DNA of 27,993 nucleotides, taken from the NCBI GenBank assembly GCA_035399245.1, contig DAOPIR010000014.1, positions 1-27,993 on the forward strand, given 5' to 3'. Each line of letters opens with the position of its first letter. The stretch's first letter is position 1. The stretch comes from CAXXOK01 sp035399245 (GTDB lineage Bacteria; Bacillota; Clostridia; Christensenellales; Aristaeellaceae). This document shows, piece after piece, positions 14,959 to 21,983 of this stretch. Made by a program: the position numbers and the translations under genes. The notes under the pieces are model-generated. The model did not search any database. It was not told where the DNA came from and saw only the letters and a list, made by a program, of their open reading frames with translations.

Positions 14959-16160
14959 TCTAAAATTTCTTTTCCTTCAACGATTGCAAGCGTATCGCGG
15001 GCGATCACGAGCTCTTCGTTGGTCGGGATCACGCAGATCTTCACCTTGCTGTCGTCTGTGGAAATCACGGCTTCGTCCCGCGTCTGGTTTTTATCGTGGT
15101 CAACCTTTGCGCCGAGGAACTCCAGGCCGTCCATAATCGTTTCGCGGATTGTCATATTGTTTTCGCCAATTCCCGCGGTAAACACGATGATATCCACGCC
15201 GCCCAGCACCGCGGCAAACGCGCCGATGTACTTCTGAATGCTGTGCACCAGCATATCGCGGGCCAATATTGCGCCTTCGTGGCCTTCATCCGCCGCTTTA
15301 TCGATATCACGCATGTCGCTGGACAGTTCGCTGATGCCGATCAAGCCGGATTTCTTGTTGCAGATATTAAGCACTTCGTCCACCGTAAGGTGATCGGAAT
15401 CCGCAATGAACTGCACCACGGCGGGATCCAGGTTGCCCGAGCGCGTACCCATGAGCACTCCTTCCAAAGGCGTCAGGCCCATGCTGGTGTCGATGCACTT
15501 GCCGTCCTTTACGGCGCACAGGCTGGAGCCGTTGCCCAGGTGGCAGGTGATAATGCGTGTACCCTTGCGATCAACGCCAAGGAACTCGCATACGCGCTTG
15601 CTCACATAGCGGTGGCTGGTGCCGTGGAAGCCGTAGCGACGGATGTGCAGGCGCTTGTAATATTCCATGGGAACGCCGTACATATACGCCTTCTTGGGCA
15701 TCGTTTGGTGGAAAGACGTATCGAATACCGCCACATTGGGCACACCCGGCATCACTTCCTGGCATGCGTCAATGCCCATCAGATTGGCCGGATTGTGCAG
15801 CGGGCCCAGCGGGAAACATTCGCGGATGGTGGCTTTTACATTGTCGGTCACCAGCATGCTATCGGTGCATTTCTCGCCGCCGTGCAGTACGCGGTGGCCA
15901 ACGGCGCCGATTTCATCCATGCTCTTGAGCGCGCCCTTTTCGGGGTCGGTCAATGCATCGAGCATGAGGTGAATGGCGTCGGTATGCTTGGGAATGGTGG
16001 TTTGGAGCTGGTAAACCTTGTCTCCGACCGTCTGCTTGATGGCGCTGCCTTCAATGCCGATACGGTCTACAAGGCCTTTGGCAAGCATTTTCTCGCCGTC
16101 CATGTCCATCAGTTGGTACTTCAGGGATGAGGAACCCGCGTTCAGAATCAGAATTTTCAT
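14955..16160 (-). CDS. ackA: Acetate kinase
   Basis: A 401-residue cytosolic enzyme that interconverts acetyl phosphate + ADP and acetate + ATP, the ATP-yielding last step of mixed-acid and acetogenic fermentation. Diagnostic segments are the N-terminal ILNAGSSSLKYQL, GHRVLHGGEK, FDTSFHQTMP, RRYGFHGTSHRYV, CHLGNGSSLCAV, MGLTPLEGVLMGTRSGNLDP and FTAGIGENN, all intact and in family order. Length equals the family norm (~400). AGGAG lies upstream of the ATG with a slightly long spacing of about 11. It follows pta by 13 bases, so the two form an operon; no terminator is evident between ackA and yceD, so readthrough is possible. Confidence 0.97.
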   Translation of the reverse strand: MKILILNAGSSSLKYQLMDMDGEKMLAKGLVDRIGIEGSAIKQTVGDKVYQLQTTIPKHTDAIHLMLDALTDPEKGALKSMDEIGAVGHRVLHGGEKCTDSMLVTDNVKATIRECFPLGPLHNPANLMGIDACQEVMPGVPNVAVFDTSFHQTMPKKAYMYGVPMEYYKRLHIRRYGFHGTSHRYVSKRVCEFLGVDRKGTRIITCHLGNGSSLCAVKDGKCIDTSMGLTPLEGVLMGTRSGNLDPAVVQFIADSDHLTVDEVLNICNKKSGLIGISELSSDMRDIDKAADEGHEGAILARDMLVHSIQKYIGAFAAVLGGVDIIVFTAGIGENNMTIRETIMDGLEFLGAKVDHDKNQTRDEAVISTDDSKVKICVIPTNEELVIARDTLAIVEGKEILD

Positions 16161-16173
16161 CGACTATGTTCTC

Positions 16174-17172
16174 CTATCGTTGTGCTTTGACAGCGGTAAT
16201 GGCAACTACGCTGACGATATCTTCCACGGAGCAGCCGCGGCTTAAGTCGTTCACCGGCTTGGCAAGGCCCTGAATGATCGGGCCGACCGCCACCGCGCCC
16301 GCAAAGCGCTGCACCAGCTTATAGCCGATATTGCCCGCCTGCAGATCCGGGAAGATCAGCACATTGGCATGGCCTGCAACCTTGCTGCCCGGAGCCTTGA
16401 GCGCGCCGACCGATTCCACCAGCGCGGCATCGGCCTGCAGCTCGCCGTCGCACTCCAGATCGGGAGCTATTTCGTGTACTTTTGCCGTGGCTTCCTGCAC
16501 CTTGGTAACAAAATCATGCTTGGCGCTGCCCTTGGTAGAGAACGAAAGCATGGCGACCTTCGGCTCCATGCCGACCAGCTGCTTGCCGGTCTGAGCGCTG
16601 GATACCGCAATCGCAGCCAACTGATCGGCCGTCGGATCGGGGATCACGGCACAGTCGCCAAAGATCAGCACGCCGTCATCACCGTAGCTCTTGTTGGGGA
16701 CTTCCATAATAAAAGAGCCTGAGACGACAGAAATGCCCGGCTCTGTTTTGATAATCTGCAATGCGGGGCGAAGTACATTGCCCGTAGCGTTGATTGCACC
16801 GGCCACCATGCCGTCCGCGTCGCCAGCTTTTACCATCAGTGCGCCGTAGTAGAGGGTGTTGCCGGAGGCAAGGTCGTTGGCCTGTTCCATGGTCATGCCC
16901 TTGTTTTTACGAAGATCGTATAAAAGTTCCGTATATGCCGCGAGCTTCTCGCTGGTTTTGGGATCGATCATCGCTAGGCCGGTCAGGTCCGTTCCCGTTT
17001 CCGCCGCCGTTTTCTGAATATCTTTCGCTGCCCCCAGCAGTGTTACCTTTGCAATTCCCAAATCGGTAATGCTGCGTGCGGCCTGCACGGTGCGCGGCTC
17101 TGATCCTTCCGGTAAGACGATATGCTTGACATCTGCCATGGCTTTCGCCCTGATTTTGTCAATGACTGACAT
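16174..17172 (-). CDS. pta: Phosphate acetyltransferase
   Basis: A 332-residue cytosolic enzyme that converts acetyl-CoA and phosphate to acetyl phosphate and CoA, feeding AckA. It is the short, single-domain Pta type common in Gram-positive bacteria, lacking the N-terminal regulatory domains of the E. coli form. Recognisable segments include HIVLPEGSEPRTVQAA near the start, DLASGNTLYYGALMVKAGDADGMVAGA, FGDCAVIPDPTADQLAAIA and the C-terminal NIGYKLVQRFAGAVAVGPIIQGLAKPVNDLSRG. I place the start at 17172 (MSVIDKIRAK), behind GGGAGG; the longer frame to 17265 crosses the predicted promoter. It is first in the pta-ackA operon. Confidence 0.96.
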   Translation of the reverse strand: MSVIDKIRAKAMADVKHIVLPEGSEPRTVQAARSITDLGIAKVTLLGAAKDIQKTAAETGTDLTGLAMIDPKTSEKLAAYTELLYDLRKNKGMTMEQANDLASGNTLYYGALMVKAGDADGMVAGAINATGNVLRPALQIIKTEPGISVVSGSFIMEVPNKSYGDDGVLIFGDCAVIPDPTADQLAAIAVSSAQTGKQLVGMEPKVAMLSFSTKGSAKHDFVTKVQEATAKVHEIAPDLECDGELQADAALVESVGALKAPGSKVAGHANVLIFPDLQAGNIGYKLVQRFAGAVAVGPIIQGLAKPVNDLSRGCSVEDIVSVVAITAVKAQR

Positions 17173-17230
17173 AGCGATTTCCTCCCTAATATGATAAACT
17201 AGTGCTGTACCAACATGTATACAACAAATG

Positions 17231-17259
17231 ATTATACACCTTTGACCTTCAAATGGAAA
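17231..17259 (-). promoter_or_regulatory. Predicted pta-ackA promoter
   Basis: On the minus strand a perfect TATAAT (17236-17231) is preceded at 17 bases by a weak -35 TTTCCA (17259-17254). The leader would be about 50 bases. A 13-base palindrome TTTGACCTTCAAA (17241-17253) fills most of the spacer and could be an operator, though it may be chance. Confidence 0.5.
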
Positions 17260-17303
17260 GGCCAATACGGTAAAAAAGCAATGATTTTATGAAGGGAGTG
17301 CAT

Positions 17304-18473
17304 ATGAAAAACATAGTCGGCATCATCTGTGAGTACGACCCCTTTCATCGGGGGCATGCCCGTCAATTTTCGCTGATCAGAGCACAGCTGCCGGATGCGC
17401 TGATCGTGTGCCTGATGAGCGGGTGCTTTACCCAGCGGGGTATGCCCGCGTTGTTTTCACCCGCATTCCGGGCAAAGGCCGCGCTGGAAGCGGGCGCGGA
17501 TATTGTGCTGGAACTGCCAACCATAGCAGCCGTGCGCGACGCGGAAAACTTTGCTTTAGGCGGTGTCGGCATTTTTAACCGTTTAGGTTTTATATCCCAG
17601 CTGTCCTTTGGAACGGAAAATCCTGATCTTTCCCTGCTTGGGCAGATTGCACATTTGCTGGAGCATCCGGACGCAGTATTCCAAACCGCTTTACAGCAGT
17701 CGCTTGCGCAGGGCAAGCCTTTTGCCGCGGCACAGGCGGACGGCGTTGCCGCCGCACTGGGACAGGCTGATACCGCCGCTGTTGTATCCAAACCCAACAA
17801 CATCCTTGCCATCTGCTATCTCCGCGCACTGGATCGCCTGCAAAGCAGTATTTTGCCGCTGCCGGTAAAGCGCGACGGCAGTTATCACAGCGCATCGCTG
17901 AGTGACGCGGTATACCCGTCGGCCAGCGCCGTACGCAGTGCCTACCTTACAGGCGACCTGAAAGCCGCCGAAAGCGCCTGCGGATACGCTCTGTCCGATA
18001 CGGATGTACACCGTCCCGACGCATTGGATGCCGTGCTGCTCAACACCTTGCGCTCTTTGCCCGCCGATGCGCTGAAAAGCCTGCCTGATTGCTCCGAGGG
18101 GCTGGAAAACCGATTAAAGCAAAGCGCTGCCCAGGCAACCAACCAAACGGAGCTGCTATCCCTGTTAAAAACCAGGCGATACACCCACACCCGTCTTAAC
18201 CGGCTGCTTATCCATGCCATGCTTGGCCTGAATGCGGATCTGCTTAGGGCCTATCCGCAGCCGCCCTACGTACGCCTGCTGGGGTTTCGCAAAGAGCGCG
18301 AGCCGGCATTGGCACTGCTGCGAAATGCGCAAATACCAGTGATTGCCAAAGCGTCGGAGGGAGATAAAGCAAACCCGCTCTATCAGCTGGATGAGCGGGC
18401 CTATGATCTGTGGGCGCTGGGTGCCAAGCTGCCTGCCGGATTGATGTACCGGCAGCAGATTGTGATTGTTTAA
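17304..18473 (+). CDS. tmcAL: tRNA(Met) cytidine acetate ligase TmcAL
   Basis: A 389-residue enzyme of the nucleotidyltransferase superfamily (formerly YlbM, DUF795). TmcAL activates acetate with ATP to acetyl-AMP and acetylates the wobble cytidine C34 of elongator tRNA-Met, giving ac4C. The N-terminal GIICEYDPFHRGHARQF holds the HxGH motif (H15, H18). MSGCFTQRGMPALFSPAFRAKAALEAGADIVLELP and LSFGTE follow as in the family, and the tRNA-binding C-terminal half is complete. The ATG at 17304 has AAGGGAG six bases upstream; another in-frame ATG at 17289 precedes that site. It is divergent from pta-ackA, which controls the acetate it uses. Its stop interlocks with the scpB stop (TTAA, 18470-18473). 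Confidence 0.93.
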   Translation: MKNIVGIICEYDPFHRGHARQFSLIRAQLPDALIVCLMSGCFTQRGMPALFSPAFRAKAALEAGADIVLELPTIAAVRDAENFALGGVGIFNRLGFISQLSFGTENPDLSLLGQIAHLLEHPDAVFQTALQQSLAQGKPFAAAQADGVAAALGQADTAAVVSKPNNILAICYLRALDRLQSSILPLPVKRDGSYHSASLSDAVYPSASAVRSAYLTGDLKAAESACGYALSDTDVHRPDALDAVLLNTLRSLPADALKSLPDCSEGLENRLKQSAAQATNQTELLSLLKTRRYTHTRLNRLLIHAMLGLNADLLRAYPQPPYVRLLGFRKEREPALALLRNAQIPVIAKASEGDKANPLYQLDERAYDLWALGAKLPAGLMYRQQIVIV

Positions 18474-19015
18474 GGCGTAAGCGGTTCTTCCTTCTCAGCC
18501 GGATTGACCTCGGGCAGGGGCGGCAGCTCGCGGATATCCGTGATGCCGAAGTGTTCCAAAAAGAAATCCGTCGTCGCATACAGGTACGGTCGGCCAAGCG
18601 CTTCTTTGCGGCCGACATTTTTAATCAGGTTTTTTTGCAGCAGGGATTGCACGGAATAGTCGCATTTTACACCGCGGATTTCCTCGATATCAAGCCGTGT
18701 TACAGGCTGACGATACGCAATCACGGCCAGCGTTTCCATGGCCGCCTGCGACAGGGATTGCCGCTGTATCGGCTGCAGCAGCCGCTCCACATAAGGCGCA
18801 TAATCAGCGCGCGTTTCCATCTTTAAGTGGTCGCCGTACCGCGTAATCATCATACCGCGCAGGTCTTGGTCATATTCCCGCTGCAGCTCATCGATAGCGT
18901 TTACAGCCTCGATTTCCGTCATTTCCAGCGCCTGCGCAATCTCTTTGATCTCCACCGCGTCTCCCGCCACAAACAGGATTGCTTCTATCGCGCGGCAAGC
19001 CTTATGCATCTGCAA
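18470..19015 (-). CDS. scpB: Segregation and condensation protein B
   Basis: A protein of about 181 residues that joins ScpA as the kleisin-associated subunit of the SMC-ScpA-ScpB complex, which organises and helps segregate the chromosome. Two winged-helix domains are expected: residues ~1-85 (IEAILFVAGDAVEIKEIAQALEM) and ~86-165 (QAAMETLAVIAYRQPVTRLDIEEIRGVKCDYSVQSLLQKNLIKNVGRKEALGRPYLYATTDFFLEHFGI, the family signature). I favour a TTG start at 19015, which is seven bases from AGGAGG; the ATG two codons later (19009) would be 13 bases away. It overlaps the scpA 3' end by 14 bases, so the genes are coupled. Confidence 0.92.
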   Translation of the reverse strand: MQMHKACRAIEAILFVAGDAVEIKEIAQALEMTEIEAVNAIDELQREYDQDLRGMMITRYGDHLKMETRADYAPYVERLLQPIQRQSLSQAAMETLAVIAYRQPVTRLDIEEIRGVKCDYSVQSLLQKNLIKNVGRKEALGRPYLYATTDFFLEHFGITDIRELPPLPEVNPAEKEEPLTP

Positions 19016-19742
19016 GCTTTTTCCTCCTCCCGGGGTAGAGCATGATTTGGTCAAATGTTCCGGCCTGCGACACATGCGCCTTGCCGCGTTTGAGAAGCTC
19101 CAGCAGCGCGATAAACAGCGTCACAGCTTCCTGCCGGCTGGGCCTTGGCCCAAACAGCGCGTCAAACGTGACGGGTCCGCTTTTCAAATGGTCTTTGATG
19201 GACTGTATACAGGTCTCCACCGTATAGCTGTCGCGCCGAACCTCGCGCAATACCGGGCCTTCGTCCTGCGGCTCTTTTTCCGTTTCCCGCTGGGCAATGC
19301 GCAGTAAGGCATCCCACAGCATGTTCAGCGTTAGTCCTTCAATTTCAAAACTCTGCGGCGGCAGCGGTACCTCCTCGGGCAGCTTGCCAAAGACCTGCAG
19401 GGCGCTTTTTTCAAACTCCGCCATGCTCACGGCGCTTTCCTTGAGCTGTTTGTAGGCCGTCAGGCGCTCGATCAGCAGCTGCTCGGGATCCTCTTCCTCT
19501 TCCTTGCGCGGTTTGGGCAGCAGGGAGCGGCTTTTAATCTCTACCAACAGCGCCGCCATGGTGATAAACTCGCTGGCCTCATCCATATCAAAATCCGTCG
19601 CGTTGCCCACAGCCTCAATAAACTGTTCGGTAATCTCTGAGACAAAGATGTCTTTGATATCAATCTTTGCCTTGCCGATCAGGTGCAGCAATAAGTCCAA
19701 TGGGCCGTCGAACTGTTTGAGCTGGATATGAATGGCCATCAT
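19002..19742 (-). CDS. scpA: Segregation and condensation protein A
   Basis: A 246-residue kleisin that bridges the SMC heads and binds ScpB. The N-terminal FDGPLDLLLHLIGKAKIDIKDIFVSEITEQFIEAV (about 10-44) is the SMC-neck-binding domain and is diagnostic. The middle is charged (KPRKEEEEDPEQLLIERL), and the C-terminal winged helix (VTFDALFGPRPSRQEAVTLFIALLELLKRGKA) binds the SMC cap. The ATG at 19742 shares one base with the stop of the M50 protease gene (TGATG), so it is probably translated by re-initiation; a second ATG follows directly. Confidence 0.95.
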   Translation of the reverse strand: MMAIHIQLKQFDGPLDLLLHLIGKAKIDIKDIFVSEITEQFIEAVGNATDFDMDEASEFITMAALLVEIKSRSLLPKPRKEEEEDPEQLLIERLTAYKQLKESAVSMAEFEKSALQVFGKLPEEVPLPPQSFEIEGLTLNMLWDALLRIAQRETEKEPQDEGPVLREVRRDSYTVETCIQSIKDHLKSGPVTFDALFGPRPSRQEAVTLFIALLELLKRGKAHVSQAGTFDQIMLYPGRRKKLADA

Positions 19743-20542
19743 CAGCCACCCAGGATGGCTACGAACAGGTTAATCATCGCACTTTGCAGGGCATTGGTTA
19801 CATACAATATTCCCGTACCCAACAAACCCGAAAAGATAAGCAGCAAAAACACAATCTGCGCGCCGCGCATAAACTGCGGCGTCATGGCCAGGCGGCCCTT
19901 CAAAATCAGATCGTTAAAGACGTGAAAACCGTCCAGCGGCGGCACGGGCAGCAGGTTAAATACGGCGATCATCACGTTCATGGAGGAGAACAGCAGCAAG
20001 AACCGTTGCACGTGCATCAGCCACGGATGCAGCATATACTTCGCATATTCGCTTCCGGCGCCGCTTAATAAAATGCTGTAGCCCACACCGCTCGTTTCCA
20101 GAAACTCCTTTGCGCCGCCGTTTGCCGCGATCACCTCGGGCCGCCACAGAAGCGGATTGATCACCGCCGCCAGAAACAGCGAAACGATAAACAGCGTCAG
20201 ATTGGTTACAATCCCGGCAATGGAAACCAGAAAATCACAGCGCAGTTTGTTGCCCTGAAAATTCCGCGGGTTGATCGGCACGGGTTTTGCCCAGCCAAAG
20301 CCCAGCAGTACCAGACAAATCGTGCCGATGGGATCCAAATGCTTTCGCGGATCGAGTGTCAGCCTGCCCATCATTTTTGCAGTCGGATCGCCGCAGCGGT
20401 AGGCCACGTAGCCGTGCGCAATTTCGTGCAGCATCAGCGTCAGCAAAACGGCCACCGAAAAATAGAGTAAATAAATAATGAAACCGACCGGATCCGTTGT
20501 CAGCCAGCTCCACCATGTTTGCAATCGGCTTACAATTCCCAC
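19742..20542 (-). CDS. Site-2 protease family M50 membrane metalloprotease
   Basis: A polytopic membrane zinc protease of about 266 residues. The zinc motif HEIAH (about 39-43) lies in the first core helix (LLTLMLHEIAHGYVAYRCGD), and the third ligand region NLLPVPPLDGFHV is near 207-219 in a later helix. This is the short SpoIVFB/Rv2869-like group without a PDZ domain. Its substrate is unknown; relatives cleave anti-sigma factors or other membrane proteins. AAGGAGG lies inside the longest frame (to 20572, TTG), so the true start is probably the GTG at 20542, about 11 bases after it; this is moderately certain. It heads an M50-scpA-scpB operon, an arrangement seen in many Bacillota. Confidence 0.87.
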   Translation of the reverse strand: MGIVSRLQTWWSWLTTDPVGFIIYLLYFSVAVLLTLMLHEIAHGYVAYRCGDPTAKMMGRLTLDPRKHLDPIGTICLVLLGFGWAKPVPINPRNFQGNKLRCDFLVSIAGIVTNLTLFIVSLFLAAVINPLLWRPEVIAANGGAKEFLETSGVGYSILLSGAGSEYAKYMLHPWLMHVQRFLLLFSSMNVMIAVFNLLPVPPLDGFHVFNDLILKGRLAMTPQFMRGAQIVFLLLIFSGLLGTGILYVTNALQSAMINLFVAILGG

Positions 20543-20575
20543 GCGGGTAATCGCCTCCTTACCAGAATTCAATCT

Positions 20576-20586
20576 ATTATACCATA
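20576..20586 (-). promoter_or_regulatory. Predicted extended -10 promoter of the M50-scpA-scpB operon
   Basis: On the minus strand TATGG then TATAAT (20581-20576), giving a TGG-TATAAT extended -10. No good -35 box is visible at 16-18 bases. The segment TATACCATA (20578-20586) is the mirror of TATGGTATA at 20621-20629 in the opposite promoter. Confidence 0.55.
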
Positions 20587-20597
20587 AACCTGTTCGT

Positions 20598-20631
20598 TTG
20601 ACGCCTGTTTCCGCCGCGTGTATGGTATACT
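20598..20631 (+). promoter_or_regulatory. Predicted trmO promoter
   Basis: TTGACG (20598-20603) with either TATGGT at 17 bases (20621-20626) or the better TATACT (20626-20631), the latter preceded by TG as an extended -10. The AAGGAG ribosome binding site follows directly at 20639-20644, so the leader would be very short. Confidence 0.5.
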
Positions 20632-20652
20632 ATCCAAAAAGGAGTGAACGCC

Positions 20653-21342
20653 ATGGCGCAGCCACAGCTAAAGGTCATTGCGCGGATATACAACGATTTC
20701 ACCTCTAAGTTCGGTGTGCCGCGCCAAAGCGGAATCATCCAGACGATTATATCCAGCATCGTATTTGAGCCGGCGTTTCGTAATCCCGATACGCTGCGGG
20801 GGCTGGAAGGCTTTTCGCATCTATGGCTGATCTGGGGGTTTTCGGAAAACATCCGCACAAGCTGGTCGCCCATGGTACGCCCGCCAAGGCTTGGCGGCAA
20901 CACCCGCATGGGTGTGTTCGCCACACGCTCTCCCTTTCGTCCCAATCCATTGGGCTTATCGTGTGTCAAGTTGGAATCGATCGACATGCACGATCCATCC
21001 TCCCCCACACTAACGGTTCTCGGCGCCGATCTGATGAACGGCACGCCGATCTACGATATCAAGCCCTATCTGCCCTATGCCGACAGCATATCGGACGCAC
21101 AGGGCGGATTTGCGCGCGAAGCGCCCGTTGCGCCGCTTAGCGTCGTGTTCCCCGAACAGTGGCTGAAGCTGATCCCGCCGGAAAAGCGGGATATCCTGAA
21201 CGCCGTGCTATCCGCCGATCCCCGTCCCGCTTATCAGCAAAACCCGGAGCGCGTATACGGCTTCGGGTTTGCTGAGATGGATATTCGGTTTCAAGTGGAG
21301 GGAACGGTATTAACGGTGGTGGAGGTTGTATCCGCTCCTTAA
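20653..21342 (+). CDS. trmO: tRNA (N6-threonylcarbamoyladenosine(37)-N6)-methyltransferase TrmO
   Basis: A 229-residue protein of the TsaA/TrmO family (formerly UPF0066, VirR-like). TrmO uses SAM to methylate t6A37 in threonine tRNAs, giving m6t6A. The core is a small beta-barrel, with FGVPRQSGI, LRGLEGFSHLWLIWGF, and the signature GVFATRSPFRPNPLGLSCVKL (about 94-114), then GADLMNGTPIYDIKPYLPYADS. The C-terminal ~75 residues form the second domain seen in the two-domain version. The ATG at 20653 is favoured because AAGGAG is eight bases upstream; a GTG at 20644 lies within that site. Its stop interlocks with that of the V-ATPase D gene (TTAA, 21339-21342). Confidence 0.92.
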   Translation: MAQPQLKVIARIYNDFTSKFGVPRQSGIIQTIISSIVFEPAFRNPDTLRGLEGFSHLWLIWGFSENIRTSWSPMVRPPRLGGNTRMGVFATRSPFRPNPLGLSCVKLESIDMHDPSSPTLTVLGADLMNGTPIYDIKPYLPYADSISDAQGGFAREAPVAPLSVVFPEQWLKLIPPEKRDILNAVLSADPRPAYQQNPERVYGFGFAEMDIRFQVEGTVLTVVEVVSAP

Positions 21343-21983
21343 TACACGACTTCCCGCTCCTGGATCATGTCCTTCACCTTCATCAATCGGGTGAGGTTGC
21401 CGCGCTCGTTTTCATCCAGCTTCATGGTGATAAAGCGGATGGTTTCTTCAAACTGCGGGATCATTACATATTCCAGCGCGTTTACGCGGCGGCGGGTTTT
21501 TTCGATCTCGTCGGCCAGCAGGTCGCAGGTTTTTTCCACTTCCGCCAGCTTGATCAGCTTGGGCAGCAGATCGGACAGGCTTTCAATCGCACCGTCCAAC
21601 TGGGCGGAGGTTTCGGCCAGACCGTAGCTTAAGGTGTTTTGTGATTCCGCTTCCTTGGTGGTAAGCTTTGGCACACGCACGCTTAAAATACTATCGATCT
21701 TCATATCCACCGCAATGCTGCGGGCGGGGCTTAGCAGTGCCTCTTCCATAAAGGCGGGCTCCACCACGGCACGCGCCATGGCAAAGCCGGACAGCGCGGA
21801 ACCGAGTTCCTTTTCCACTTCCTGCCGCAGGCGGTGGTTTTCGCGGATGAGCGCGATAAACTGGCGCACCATCTCATCCCGCTTGTCTTTGAGCAGTTTA
21901 TGTCCGCGCCTTGCGGTGACTAAGCGCCGCTTGATGCGGGTTAATTCCATTCGCGTGGGATTCACGCGCAGAGCAGCAGCCAT
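21339..21983 (-). CDS. atpD: V-type ATP synthase subunit D
   Basis: A 214-residue central-stalk subunit (NtpD type). It is a long antiparallel coiled coil that rotates inside the A3B3 ring. The N-terminal NPTRMELTRIKRRLVTARRGHKLLKDKRDEM is the family signature, and the C-terminal helix (RRRVNALEYVMIPQFEETIRFITMKLDENERGNLTRLMKVKD) is the returning arm. Its start overlaps the B subunit stop by one base (TGATG). It is the last gene of the operon, and no terminator separates it from convergent trmO. Confidence 0.95.
   Translation of the reverse strand: MAAALRVNPTRMELTRIKRRLVTARRGHKLLKDKRDEMVRQFIALIRENHRLRQEVEKELGSALSGFAMARAVVEPAFMEEALLSPARSIAVDMKIDSILSVRVPKLTTKEAESQNTLSYGLAETSAQLDGAIESLSDLLPKLIKLAEVEKTCDLLADEIEKTRRRVNALEYVMIPQFEETIRFITMKLDENERGNLTRLMKVKDMIQEREVVY

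Noticed and set aside
15096..16130. A 344-codon open frame on the plus strand
   Set aside because: Antisense to acetate kinase, which has every family motif. It is a shadow of GC-rich codon use.
17241..17253. Palindrome TTTGACCTTCAAA as a known operator
   Set aside because: It does not match a regulator site I can name with confidence, and a five-base arm could be chance, so it is only mentioned, not called as a feature.
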